Below, piece by piece: positions 33,825-45,999 of a DNA stretch of 64,000 nucleotides. This DNA is from Macrolepiota albuminosa. Its lineage: Eukaryota; Basidiomycota; Agaricomycetes; Agaricales; Agaricaceae. Below the pieces are notes generated by a model, which searched no databases, was not told the origin of the DNA, and saw only the letters and a program-made list of their open reading frames with translations. How positions within the stretch are numbered: position 1 is the first letter of the stretch; each line of letters starts with the position of its first letter. The translations under genes were made by a program, and so were the position numbers. The stretch is taken from assembly GCA_027475525.1 (NCBI GenBank), contig JAMWFC010000053.1, positions 1,178,001-1,242,000 of the forward strand, read 5' to 3'.

Positions 33825-35301
33825 TTGCGAGTGTTTTCCGGCGCCATCGAGGAGATGAGTGATGAGGATCATGGAGATGAAGCGCTTGTTTTGGACTATA
33901 ATCATCGGACTGGGCAAGTAACCCTTATATCATATACCCCTTTAGCCCCTGAGATCTTGAACACTTCTACGTCGCTTACTAGCGAAGCTTTATCCTACTT
34001 ATACCTCACTGCATCCGATATTACTGAAAATCTTTTGACAGACACTTATTTCGTTTCTTCCCCTGATTCTAAAGAACCTTTGATATCCGGTTTCGCTAGA
34101 AACCAGAGTTCTATTTATAATACGTTTGCTAACAACAGTACCCCTAAGCGCAAAGGGGTTCAGGTTAAAAAGAAATACAAGCCAGTAGCGCTTAAAACGA
34201 AACCGGTAGCGAGCGGCGTACCCGAAGAATTTCGCATCGAAAGAAAGATCATTGGAGACCCGTTAGCGACCCTTCCCGAGCTTAATCCGAACCCGCCACC
34301 CTTTGAGCCTACTGGACGATTTACGGAAGAACGACGAGCGCTATTCCTTAGCGCCCACGATACAGGCTTTCTATTGACGGCGGAACTAGATGTATTGACC
34401 GACATTATGCGAAAACAAAACAAGGCATTTGCTTGGGAGGATTCCGAACGCGGTAAACTGAGAACTGACTTCTTTCTGCCAGTGGTTATACCAACGATAC
34501 CTCACGTACCTTGGACCGAGCATAACCGCCCTATACCGCCGGGTATTGAAGCTGAAGTTTGCCAAATTATTCGTTCCAAAATAGCGGCAGGAGTTTACGA
34601 GCCTTCCAATTCGGCATACCGGTCACGATGGTTTTGTGTACTGAAGAAAAATGGAAAGCTACGTATAGTTCATAGTTTGGAGCCGCTAAACAAAGTCACG
34701 ATTCATCATTCAGGGGTACCGCCCTTCCCCGATCACGTCGCTGAATCGTTCGCGGGAAGAATATGTGGCGCTACCCTGGATCTGTACGATTGGCTATGAC
34801 GAGCGCTTAATTCACCCTGCCTCTCGCGACTTAATGACATTTCAAACGCCATTCGGAGCGCTACGACTGGTTACACTTCCCATGGGGTGGACGAATTCGG
34901 TACCCATATTCCACGACGACATTACGTTTATTCTACAACCCGAAATACCCCACCATGTGCTTAGTTTTATCGACGATGTTGGCGTTAAGGGCCCAAAAGA
35001 TTGGCGCCTTGTAGATGGCAAGCCCGAAGTGCACCCGGAAAATCCTAATATCCGCATGGCGCTATGGGACTTCTTCCAATTGGTCAACCGGGTGCTTCAG
35101 TGCATGAAATATTGTGGTGGAACGTTCTCAGGACACAAGTTGGTTCTTTGCGTGCCACAATTTAAAATTTTAGGGCACGTTTGCACGCCAGAAGGCAGGA
35201 TCCCTGAGGGGAGCCGATTAGCGCTTCTAGAGAAGTGGGGAGTCTGCCATAACCTCTCGGAAGTTCGCGCGTTTCTAGGCATGGTAGGCGTGCTGCGCAT
35301 G
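33825..35301 (+). pseudogene. Ty3-B reverse transcriptase
   Basis: RT domain: PSNSAYRSRWFCVLKKNGK, RIVHSLEPLNKVTIHHSGV, motif A ATLDLY, motif B-side TFQTPFGALRLVTLPMGW, and catalytic SFIDDVGVKGP (FIDD). An extra A near 34790 shifts the frame inside motif A. The connection domain reaches VRAFLGMVGVLRM at 35301, where LINE-3 begins; the frame continues at 41625. It belongs to an Agaricomycete-wide Ty3-like pol type as far as I remember. Confidence 0.8.
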
Positions 35302-35741
35302 AATAAATGAATGAATGAATGAATGAGATTGGCTTATACCGCCGGCAAGCCACAATACAGGGCTAAGAGGCGGGGGTAAAGTAGCTATAGTACTCTACGC
35401 CGATTTTGTGTGATAGTAGCTATAATGGTGGTGTACTGTCGTTGTGAAGACTGGTATTGGAACTTTCCTCGCAGAGTTCATGTGACATTTCCAATGGGCT
35501 GGGGTGCGTCGCGAAATGATTCGGTGAGAATTGGGGTGTTGGGGTTTTTCTCGGGTTTCATGTGGTGTCGAATCAGTGAATCGGGGCCTGCCTCTGACCT
35601 AATCTTCGTGTACGCGGGTTGTCTCGACCTCCCGTGGTGTGCAACTCCTAGCCTTGTCAAACCTGAGTGTCCTGTTTCGTCCGTCGTTCTCCTTTTACTC
35701 CTCCCTCTCTCGACTCCCTTCCTCCCCTGTCTCCCCTTCCA

Positions 35742-38700
35742 CTAGTCCGTAGTCCTCGCTTGCATCTCTCTCCATCCTCTCCCACCACCTTTCCTCGTCT
35801 TCGTCGTTTTTTTGTCGTTTTCTTCAGGTCTCGGTCGTTGTTTGTGTTTTGTGCCCGTCTTGGAGAAGGCTCCCGTCTTTGCTAAGAACTTCGCCATCGC
35901 TTCCAGCCCCTCCTTTGTGCCTAGTAGCTTCCCTAATTCGAGTTGTTCGTCCACTTTCCTGAGTATGTCTCGGTACTCTTCATATCTCGGGCATGTCTGT
36001 ATGATGTGTTCCCTCGTTTGGTGTCGTATACCGCAATTGCATCCTGTCCTTTCGCTAGGTACGAATTTAGCGTAATACTCACCAATGAATGCGTGTTTCG
36101 TGCGGCATTGTGTTAATCTGCTGAATACCTCCCTTTGGGTGTGAGTTACGTGTTCCCTCGGTTTCCACCTCGGTGGCAGCCTGTTCGCGACTCCGAATCC
36201 CCCAGAGGGTGGTGTCCTTTGCCAGTCGTCCTTCCACTTGTTGAGTATCTTTTCCTTCGATCTTCTTTTGGCGTTAGTCAACGTTATGTGGTCCTGTGTC
36301 CACAGTTCCGCTCCTGCCTTCGCTTCTGCGTCTGCGCGTTCGTTTCCGGTGACGTCCTCGTGGCCTGGGCACCATTCGATGCTCATTGTGCGTTCCGGGT
36401 CTCCCGCCAGGAATTTGTCCACTGTTCGCGTTACCTGGATCATTTGAAGTTGTCCCGGCTGTGGCTTGGGTTCATACGCTGTCGTGACTGCGGCTGTATT
36501 GTCAGCATAGACGTGTACGTGCTTTACTTGCCTGTGGCTCTCTGCATATCTGGTGGCTGATCTCGATGCCTTGGCTATACCTGTCAGTTCCGCGTCGTAC
36601 ACCTCCGCCTTCCTTCCCATTCCACCTTTGTCCGTGAAGATTTCGTTACCCATGTGGTATCCTACTATTCCCCACCCTGTGGTCTTGCTTTGTCCATCTT
36701 TGTCTTCACGCATAGAGCCGTCTGAGTACACGATGATACGTGATGCGTCTCTCTCCATTTCCCTTACCCTTTCGTTGTGCTTTTTTGCCTCTTCTGACTT
36801 TTTCCCGGTTTTGGGTGCACCTGTGACCGTTATCCGTGAGCCTCTGTCTCTCGCCGTCGTGCGCCATGGCGGAGAGATGAACGGGTCTATGTTTTCTCCT
36901 TCCATCGGTTTGTAGGTTAGTTTTGCTATCCTCTCAAGCTGCGTTAGCTTATGCCGTTTGCTGTTCCGATTCCTTGTGCATCTCCTAGATGGGAGTGGTG
37001 GTGGGTTCATCGCAGCCTTATCCCATCTCCATTCTTCTGGGAGGCGTTCTGCAACTGGATTAGTGTGCTTTAGCTTATGTAACCTATTTGCGTATCTCTC
37101 TACTGTCAGATCGAGTGTTAGTTCGATTGGCGGTATGGCCATGTCGACCTCTAGTGCTTTGACCGGTGTGGTTCTGAATGCCCCTGCCATGTGTCTCAGT
37201 GCGTCATTCTGTACCTTCCCTAACTTTCCGGCGTGCGTCTTTTTATTTGACCACCATACTGGGCTTGCGTAGGTCATTATTGGCACTACACATGCCCGGT
37301 ACATTGCTCGCAGCTGGGTCTGGTTGAGGCCGCGCATGGTGTTGGCCAGCATCCTCGTTCCGACCACTGCGGCCTTTGCCTTCTGTGTGATTTTCTGTAT
37401 ATGTTGGTTGAATGTCAGCTTCCTGTCCAGATGCAAACCTAGTATCCTTATTGTGTCCCCAGCCTCTATCCTCACCTCTGTGCCATCTGGCATGGGTAGC
37501 TTGATCGCCGGTGAGTAGTCCCGGTCTTGTCTCCAGGAATGGTGCATGAGGTCTGTTTTTTCCGGCGCTGTCGACAACCCTACGCTAATTAGCCAATCAT
37601 TTGTGAAGATGAAGTCACCCCGCAGTATCACAATGTTAGTGTCCAGTGATGGCGAGGATACCATGAGCGTGCCGTCGTCGATGTACATGTGTAGCGTTGT
37701 ATCTGTTGGGTCGTTTCTTCTTGGGATTGGCCGTGCCGAGTTGATCAGTCTTGACTTTCTTTCTTCCATCAGTTCGAGGAGCTCGCTGCCGTATATGATT
37801 GAGAGGATTGGTGATACTGGGGATCCTTGCGGTATGCCGTTCTTGACTGGCTTCATGTCGCTTCTGATTCCATCCAGGCAAACCACAGCTTGCCTGTCTT
37901 CCAGGAATGATGCGACCCACTTCACTAGTTGGAGTGGTATGCCTTTCCGTCTCATTTCTCTGAGCAGTCTTGCGTGGTTGACATTGTCGAAGAACCCTGA
38001 AATATCAAACGTGAGTACTGATGTTACTTTTCCAAAATTTCTCGCGGCTTGTATGTCCTCATGTAGCTTACCCTCCTTGCCACTATGCTTTCGAGGACCT
38101 TACCGAGGCATTCTAGTAGCTGTATGAGCCTGTAGGCTCTCGGTTCTGAGTAGTCAGGCTTTTTCAGTTTTCTGAGTGCGACTGCTACCGCTTCGCGCCA
38201 CGGTTTGGGGTGATACCCCAATTCAACACAGTGATGCATGAGTGCGAATACTGTGTCGCTCTCCGCTTCCCATGCCCACCTAACCGTGTTGAAGGGTTGT
38301 TGGCTGACTCCTGGTGCTTTCTTCACGTTTTGTCGGAAGATCGCCTCCCTTACCTCTTCGTGTGTAATCTTGAGGTGTTCTAGGTCGTGATCTTGTGCCT
38401 GTGTCAAGTCCGGTGCGTCGTTGTTCTCCAATCTTGGTGGGGGCTTAAATAAGGCCTCTCGCAGCGCGTCACATTTATCTTCGTGTTCGATTGCCGATTC
38501 TCCGTTTTGTCTTTTGATTGCTGGGGAAGGGTAGTTCCTGTTGCCTCTCGACCATCCCCTGAGCCTCCACATGTTCTCTGGGGTGGCTTCTTCAAGTGTT
38601 TCATTTATCCACTTTGCTTTTTCGTGCTTGTATAGTCTCCTGAAATAATTAGTCATCTTGCGTATCTTACGATTGATTTCTGGGCACTGTGTACCCCGTA

Positions 38701-39760
38701 GTGCCTTGTGTGCTCTTTGGTCCTCCCGTAGCTTCATCCTCTTTTCATTTGCCTCCTTGAGGTCCTCCGTCCACCATGGTCTAGCCTTGTCTGATGGTTT
38801 CCTCTCCTTCGCCGTTTCCGTTGTTGCAGCTTTCATTGCTTCCGTGATCAACTCAACATCTTTGTCTAGGTCTTCTGGCGTGCGGTGAGTATCCAAATCT
38901 TGTAGTACTTCCCACCTTTCAGCGTTCTGTGCCATCTCGTGACTAAATGCCTCCTTCCACTCTGCTGGTTTAGTGTCTTTGAAGTTATACCTATTACCCG
39001 TTATGTTTTCGATTTCTGTGACGCCATGGTCTATGGTCCACTTCAGTGCAAAGTGGTCTGACCCGCATGCGAGGCTGGGGTCCACTGCCCACTCTTTTAT
39101 CGTGTCCAGTATGACTGCCTCTGTGTTCGCCCACGTCAGGTCGATTGCCGATGTCGCACCCCGCTTTCGGTGTTCGTGGTACGTGCATTCCCCTTTCTCA
39201 TTCATTATCGTGAAGTCGCGTTCATGTAGCCAGTCGACCATCTCTTGTGTCTTGTTTGTCGGTTCCTGTTCCCCTTTGCTCCACAGAGGGTGGTGTTGGT
39301 TCCAGTCTCCGCTCAGTATGACTGGTCTTTCTTGCGGGATTGCGATTTCGCGTAATCGGTCTGCAGCATCCCTGGTTGATGCCTGCCCGTCTCGTGTTCT
39401 AGGCTGGTTATATATGTTGACAATTGTTACTGTTGGATAGTTAGCTTGCGAGATGTCTAATACTTGTATGTCTAAGTCTTCTGTAATGTCTGATCGTAGT
39501 GTTACCGTGAAGTCTGGCCTGCGCTTCATGTAGGCCATAACTCTGGGTCTTCTGTCGTTTGGTATGGATGCCATCGGTGGGATCGGGGTCCACGTTCCTT
39601 GTGCTGCTGGGCCACGCTGCCCATTACCTATTTCCCCCCACCATGGTTCCGTGACCAGTATTACGTCGAATTTATCTATGAATGTGTTTAGCATTGTGTG
39701 GCATACTGTGTTACTTCGGTTAGTATTAAGCTGTGCGATGCGGATGGGTTTTGTTTTCAT
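35742..39760 (-). pseudogene. LINE-3 ORF2: endonuclease, reverse transcriptase, RNase H
   Basis: Starts at ATG 39760, overlapping the ORF1 stop by ATGA. Endonuclease motifs: RIAQLNTNRSN, LVTEPWWGE, ILSGDWNQHHPLW, SAIDLTWAN and GSDHFALKW. RT follows with VALRKLKKPDYSEPRAYR, then a frameshift near 38070 and LTFDISGFFDNVNHARLL (A), NGIPQGSPVSPILSIIYG (B) and LHMYIDDGTLM (YIDD). RNase H has IIVYSDGSMRE (D), YDAELTGIAKA (E), VHVYADNTAAV (D) and CPGHEDVTGNERADAEAK (H, D). A C-terminal TGCNCGIRHQTREHIIQTC is knuckle-like. One frameshift is the only visible damage. Confidence 0.85.
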
Positions 39761-41610
39761 ATAGATTGGACATTACCGACGGTGGATTCAGCCGTGTTTT
39801 CCTGTCCTTCCATCTCGTCATCTGCCCATGACGCTGGTCCATTCCCCTCTCGGTTCAGCAGGTTTTCCAGTGACATGCATCTGTTCGACGTCTTGTCTGT
39901 TCCCTCCTGTGTGCATTCGTTCCTCCTGTTTGTCTTTTCTGTTGTCAGTTTGCTCCCCGTCATCTGCTCTCCCTGTCCTTGGCTTCCAATCCTCATCTCT
40001 CCCTTATCCACTTCTTCTCCTCTCTTCTTGCCTCCCTTCTTCCTTCGAGCTGCCCCTCCTCCCTCCACCTGTCCCCTCTCCTTCTCCCTCGCTATCATCT
40101 GGTATCGTTTCCTCTCGGGGCAGTTTCTCTCCGTTGCTGGATGATCTCCCCCACAGTTAGCGCATCTGGCACTCATCTTCTTCTGAAGTTCTCCGTCTTC
40201 TGTCTCTTCCATGTCTTCACACATCCGTTGGAATTCTTCTTGTCTGTGTTCTGTTTTGCTATGGTTGCCTGCACAGATTCTGCATCTTGCGTTGTTCTTG
40301 CATTTGGAGATGTGATGGCCAAGTGTCCAGCATTTGCTGCACTGTAGCACCGGTGGTCTGTCCGCATGGTGTACGACCTCACAGAAGTTGGTATACATTG
40401 CGATGTATCCACCTTCAAGTATGGTCTTTGCGTCCTCTTCCTTTGCGAATTCCAGTACTACCAAGGAGTAGTCTTTGTGTCGCAGATCTGCCTCTGCTCG
40501 TAGCCACCTGGGTTTGCCTATCAGCTTTACCTTCGACATAACCGGATTGAACCGTTCGATTTCCTCCAATAGGTCTTCAGGGGTGTTCAGGTCGTTCTCG
40601 CCATCTCTCCCTGTCCACACGCCGTTAATTCTGACTTTGTATCGTCTGTCGTCTGTGATCATCTCGATGGTGTGGGCCGGCACCCCGAAGATGTCGACGA
40701 ATTCTCCCATGTGTTGTCGCAGCTCTTCTCCTTTCTGATCTTCGCGTAGCATGATGACGAGGTTTTGGTTGTAGTTGTAGTGGGCTGATGCTACGCAGAG
40801 GTGTTTCGCGTCTTTTGATCGAGCCAGGCGGTCGTTTATCAGGTTTACTAGTCTGCGTGGGTTCAGTTTGCTGGTGTCGAACTTTTCACCACGTGGGATG
40901 ACGATAAGGCGTGCGGGGTGGTATTGGTCTTTGGGTGAGCGGGGGTTGTACTGCCGGGAGTGTGTTGTCGCTTTGGGCTGGGTTGGGCTGGTCTTGGTTG
41001 GCCTGAACACTGGCCCTGTGGCTATGACCGTTTTAACCCCTTGTACCTCTGAAGGTCCTCTTTGGTTCTCTCCGTTATGTGTCGGTTTGGCTTCCTGGCG
41101 TGACACCAGGGTGTTTACTGCTTTGGCTAGGTCTTTGACTGTTGACCGTAACTCGGCGGTTTCCTGTAGTGCGCGCGCGGAATCAGCATTGCCACCACGC
41201 TGTTGGGTCTCACCTGCTCCAATGAGCTCTGGCATGAACTTCTTAGCTATCGCGTATGCGTTGTCCATTGCTCATGCTCCCCATACGTGATGGTCCGAGA
41301 AACGTTGTAGTTCCCTCCGCAGGTTCTCGAGTTGGTATACTATGATGGCTTCCGCTTCCGCTGTTGGCCTTTCCTCCATCTCCATGTCCGAGTCCATTTG
41401 CGCGTCCGTGGTTTCTTCTTGTCTCCTCCTGGGACGCGTCGGTGTCCTTGGGTCTTGTTCCTCCAGCTGGTCGAAAACATCGGCCTCACGTTGTTTGCGT
41501 CTGCCCAATGTCGACTTTGCTGGCGATAGAGGGATGTGCATCTCTGTATTCACTCCTGGTGGCCTTCCTGGCCCTTTCCTTGGTTGTTTTATTACGCTCT
41601 CGCTGTACAT
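39757..41610 (-). CDS. LINE-3 ORF1, gag-like with tandem zinc knuckles; in-frame TGA at 41272
   Basis: The frame from 41610 has an AT-hook-like QPRKGPGRPPG and a coiled-coil-like IVYQLENLRRELQRF, then TGA at 41272-41274. ATG AAC-type restart MDNAYAIAKKFMPELIG follows at 41268 in the same frame. The main part ends with knuckles CSKCWTLGHHISKC and CRICAGNHSKTEH and CANCGGDHPATERNC (about 40330-40140), then a basic tail. Either the TGA is a nonsense mutation in one ORF1, or two small ORFs are read by restart across a 3-base gap. The protein should coat LINE RNA. Confidence 0.7.
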
Positions 41611-41624
41611 CCGTGCTGCGCATG

Positions 41625-42542
41625 TTCATACACCATTTTTCACATCGAGTGCACGCGCTAAATCGCTTAACTCGTTCAGGGGTCCCCTTCAAATTTGGAC
41701 CCGACCAAATTAACGCCCAAAAAGACTTAGTGAAGGCACTGCAGGAAGCGAAGCCATTGGTACCCATCGATTATACTACATCCGATCCAGTTATACTTGC
41801 CGTCGACACCTCTTACATCGCGGTCGGCTTCTTTTTATGTCAATGTGATAGCGCGAATCGAAAAATCAGACGCTACAATCGCTTCGGATCAATTACCCTT
41901 AACGACAGAGAGTCGCGCTATAGCCAGCCCAAACTGGAATTATACGGATTGTTTCGAGCGTTTCAGGCGCTACGCATGTATCTTATTGGGGTTCGAAACC
42001 TGATCGTCGAAGTCGATGCACGCTACATCAAAGGGATGCTTCAGAACCCAGACATTCAACCTTCGGCTAGCATGAATCGCTGGGTAGTAGCGATACTAAT
42101 GTTCCACTTCGAGCTCGTGCATGTTAAGAGTGCGTTTCACGGACCTGATGGACTATCTAGGCGACCTAGGCAGCCGGAGGACGAAGCGCTAGACGAAAGC
42201 GATAACGACGTATTTGACGACTGGATTGACCGGTTGCACGGTTTCATACATATTATTCAATTGCCTATTTCGGCCCTTCGCAAAGACCAACCTATCTTGA
42301 CCTGGCTACACCCTATCATTCCGTACCAACCTAAACCGTATCAGGCTCCATCGACTTTTTACACGGCCAGTATCTATAACGTCGCTAAGCCGCATAATGA
42401 TCTAAAGATAGTCGAGGAACCAAGACCCTTACGGGAAGATAGTCGCAACCTTCCATATTCGGCGGTACCTCGTAGCGCCAAGGCTAAGTCAGAAGACCAA
42501 CGAGTTGATCAGGTTAGGAAATGGTTACAGGATTTGCGCTGA
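41625..42542 (+). pseudogene. Ty3-B RNase H and tether region
   Basis: Continues RT across the LINE-3 insertion: the reading frame modulo three matches when LINE-3 plus one duplication is removed. It has FKFGPDQINAQ, PVILAVDTSYIAVGFFLCQ (D), PKLELYGLFRAFQAL (E), LIVEVDARYIKGML (D) and HVKSAFHGPDGLSRR (H, D). TGA at 42540-42542 separates it from integrase in the same frame. Confidence 0.8.
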
Positions 42543-43859
42543 CCATCAGACCTTACGGACACAGAATATGCCACCTTCATTCGATATGCAACGACTTTCT
42601 TTATGGTTGAAAATCGGCTTTGGCGACGAAATAGGTCTGGCGCGCACAAATTAGTAATCAAGCCCGAGGGCCGCGTCAGGATTTTGCGCGCTATGCATGA
42701 TGACTTGGGACATCGAGGACTATACGCGACACGGGCGAATTTATTGGAACGTTTTTGGTGGCCTCAAGTTAGCGCCGATATCGCATGGTATATTCGTACT
42801 TGTCATCTCTGCCAAATCCAACAGACGCGCCAAGTCCTTATTCCCCCAACCGTAGCGACTCCAGCACCCTTGTTCGGAAAAATATATATCGACACTATGC
42901 ACATGCCCAAGTTGGGGCGCTACAAGTACATTATTCAGGGAAGGTGTTCTTTGGTACATTGGCCGGAGTTCCGTATGCTCCAGCGGGAAAATACCAACGC
43001 TATAGCTAAGTGGCTCTTCGAAGATGTTATTTGCAGATGGGGAGCCCTTCACGAGATTGTTACAGACAACGGAGCGCCGATAGTTAAGGCGCTTACCTAC
43101 CTTGCTAAGAAATACAACATACAGCATATTCGGATCTCAGGATACAATAAATGCGCTAACGGTATAGTGGAAAGGCCACATTTTGACGTACGACAGGCGC
43201 TATTTAAGGCGGTAGACGGCGACAAAAGTCGCTGGAGCGAAGCGACTTATTCGGTCTTTTGGTCTGAACGAGTTACCGTACGGAAGAGGATGGGCTGCTC
43301 TCCCTACTACGCGGCGACTGGCACCCATCCCCTGCTTCCAGCAGACGTTGTGGAGGCAACATACCTACAACCCCCACCTAACTCAATCCTGTCCTCTACC
43401 GACCTTATCGCTAGGCACGCCATTGACTTACAACGATGCATGGAGGATCTAGAGCGCCTACACGAGGTGGTATTTCAAGCTAGACGACAAGCCGCATTAC
43501 GATTTGAAAGCGAGCATAGCGCTACTATCCGAGACTACAACTTTACAGCTGGCACCTTAGTGCTAATGCGCAACTTGAAAATCGAAGTAACCCATAACAA
43601 AAAGATGCGACCTCGATACCTAGGGCCCCTCATAGTCGTTTCCCACAATAGGGGAGGAGCCTACGTACTCTGCGAGCTGGACGGCTCGGTTTTGCATCGC
43701 CCGGTAGCGGCGTTTCGGCTCATTCCCTACTTAGCGCGTGAACACCTTCCACTACCTTTGCCGGCGCTAGACATTGACACGGCCAAACTGCGAGAGCTCG
43801 AAGAGACCGAGTTGGTGGACGACGACGAGATCACTCCTGATGACGAAGAGGAACAATAA
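42543..43859 (+). pseudogene. Ty3-B integrase
   Basis: In frame behind TGA 42540. N-terminal zinc site HDDLGHRGLYATRANLL and RTCHLCQIQQ (HHCC); core DTMHMPKLGRYKY (D), EIVTDNGAPIV (D) and CANGIVERPHFDVRQ (E, about 35 residues after the second D). The C-terminal domain has GTLVLMRNLKIE and MRPRYLGPLIVVSHNRGG, then an acidic tail. There is no chromodomain, unlike Ty3-A. It is the enzyme that would produce the 4-bp duplications listed in the findings. Confidence 0.85.
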
Positions 43860-43999
43860 AAGACCACGGAAAACGAGGCGCCAGCGGTTAGCGCCCCCTG
43901 CTACGGACTTAAAGTATGCGCTAGTAACCACGAAAGGGGTGCATAAATTGGCGGTACTAATACATGCGGCACTACTAAACTATACTTGACTGCGAAAGT

Positions 44000-45618
44000 T
44001 TAAGACAACGACGACGACCGCCGACGAGGGCCTTTGACTCGCTCCTTGTGTCGCCTATAGGCGGGAGGAGCACCGGAGGGGGGACGAATGGCAGCGTTAG
44101 GCGGAGCGGAAGGAGCGACTGGAGGAGGAGGTACGGGAGCGCGAGGAGGAGGCACGGGAAGTGCGATTGTAGGTGGAGCGCGGGAAGGACCCGGGGGAGC
44201 GGCGGGACGAGTAGGGGACGAGTACCACCCGGCCTCGTCCAAGCGACGCTCTAAAGCTGTGAAAGGAACGATTACGCGGTCAAGCACGGCTCTACTAGCG
44301 CTAAGGTTGACGAGAACCGGAAGAGGGAGCCAGGAAAGGCTCTAGAAAAGGACAGGGAGTTAGCTAACCAAAGCTAGGCGAAAAAGGGGTATAGGTACTA
44401 ACCAAACCCCCGGTCTCGCGGAGAAGACTATGAAGGCTCAACGCGGTACCAGTAATGGTCTGCTCCTACGACACGCATAAGTATTACCTAAAGCATGCGC
44501 TAATAAAGGGTTTACGGTGACTAGGGCCGGGTCCGTATCTATCTCCCATTCGGCGGAGGCCGCTAGCAGGATCCGGTATCGGCGCACAAGGGTCAATATG
44601 TTGCTGTTCTCCTGCGGAAAGCCGCCGTCAGGCATTAACGCGAGGAAGCGCTCGAGGCGATCTAGGATGAGAGGCCGGTGAACGAGTACGGGGTCATCAA
44701 GAAGGAGGGAAGGTTCTGGCATGATATGATACTAACCGGGTTAACAGCGCCTGAACCCATAAAATACCTCAAGCTACGTGCAGGGTCGCGGATACTTGGG
44801 AACTCTTACATGCGCAAAACAATCATGAGGGGGGGGGAGGCAGTGATGCATTTCATTTAACTACGACAAAAAGAAATCAACTAGCCAAAGTCTGTCAGCC
44901 CGGTGGCGCCACGGAAAAGAAGGAGCCAACTTACATAAACGACATGGGAGACGGACGAGCATCAAGGCCCGGGCAGAAGGAGAGGCCTGGGAGGCCTCCA
45001 GCCTTCAGCAGGACCATGAAAAAGCCGGCCACCGGTAGACGAGCGAGGCGCCTGGCGGAGCGACGCGTTAGACGGAAGAAAAGAGGTAATAAAATGACAA
45101 ACCAGGTAGTGACTCTCCTCCAGCAGCAGCTCAAGACGTTCTTTCGTTTCCTTGGTCACGATTTGCTTGATTTGGAGACTATCAGAAGAGAAGGAGGGCG
45201 AAAAAGGCAATAGCGCACCTGAAAAATCCAACTCCAGTTTTTCTCCATACCGAAACGGGTCAACGGCAGGTCATCGTTCCAGATCTCACAGGCTACACGG
45301 AGTAGCTGGCAGCGACGACCTAATTCAACGACTCCGTCGGTCAGTCCGGGTACGCCAACCGCTGGGTAGTGGTGGAAGAACGAGGTAGCGCGTTCCAGGA
45401 AAGTGGGGGGATCAATTACGACGTGAACATGATCACAACGGGCAGTCCACACGATGCCGGTTGGGCTTTCCATCGCGAAGACTGATGAGATGCTGTCGAG
45501 GCATGGGCAATTTATAGGACTCGGACGGTGTTTCAACTAGCGACAGCATGGGAGGGCACTTCTCAAGGGGCTTGGACCCTGACGCAGACACGAACCAATA
45601 GGATGCGCTGGAAACCAT
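44000..45618 (-). CDS. Ty3-B antisense gene 2, hypothetical, spliced
   Basis: A group of - strand frames between integrase and antisense gene 1. Exon-like pieces: ESPTGIVWTARCDHVHVVID to GVPGLTDGVVELGRRCQ to FGMEKNWSWIF (45500-45230); an intron GTGCGC to GATAG; KETKERLELLLEESHYL (about 45160); PSLLLDDPVLVHRPLILDR (44722 onward); and a Pro-rich end PPPRAPVPPPPVAPSAPP with basic C-terminus, stop at 44000. The exon order is plausible but joins are uncertain and two genes are possible. I do not know its function. All lie opposite to gag-pol, so they need their own promoter. Confidence 0.4.
44345..44437. other. short gap between exon-like pieces of antisense gene 2
   Basis: No coding frame stands out; likely intron or 3' region. 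Confidence 0.2.
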
Positions 45619-45999
45619 TTTAGGTCGTACAAAGAGGGTATTAACCTTCGAGATCTAGCGCTTATACCCACCATCACCAAATAACCACAAGCGATCAGTG
45701 GCACTCTATTTCTTATACATTAAAACTTCTTGCATGAATCGACTTATTTTTCTACAGACAATACCTATTTCTTCCTAGGCTGGCGCAATATTGGCTATTG
45801 GGTCGCGCTGGTAATAGGGGTTTTTACGCCATGATGATTTACTGAGCGTTTCCCCTTTTTCTTACTTTGTATTTTGATTACTTACAAACTGACGATTTCG
45901 AAACAAGGGGAGGGGAGCGTTTATTTTAGTATGGCTATCACAGACTACGTATCAAAATTTTCAAAGTCCACAAAAATTCGAAGCGCTACGGGCCGGCGA
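45619..45999. other. spacer between the two antisense genes of Ty3-B
   Basis: AT-rich, no coding frame recognised on either strand. It should contain the 3' end of antisense gene 1 and the promoter of antisense gene 2. Confidence 0.3.

Larger units (their letters stand above)
35302..41611 (-). mobile_element. LINE-3: Tad1-like non-LTR retrotransposon in Ty3-B pol
   Basis: Thirteen-base duplications CGTGCTGCGCATG (35289-35301 and 41612-41624) are identical. The 3' end (low coordinates) is a CATT tetranucleotide tail (35302-35322), not poly-A. Coding: ORF1 with zinc knuckles, ORF2 with endonuclease, RT and RNase H. It is the deepest and probably youngest insertion of the main stack. The first ATG is the second base of the element, so the 5' end is probably truncated. 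Confidence 0.9.

Noticed and set aside
38658..40160. + strand frames opposite LINE-3 with Ser/Phe/Leu-rich composition
   Set aside because: Antisense shadows of the endonuclease and ORF1; no start context, splice signals or motifs.
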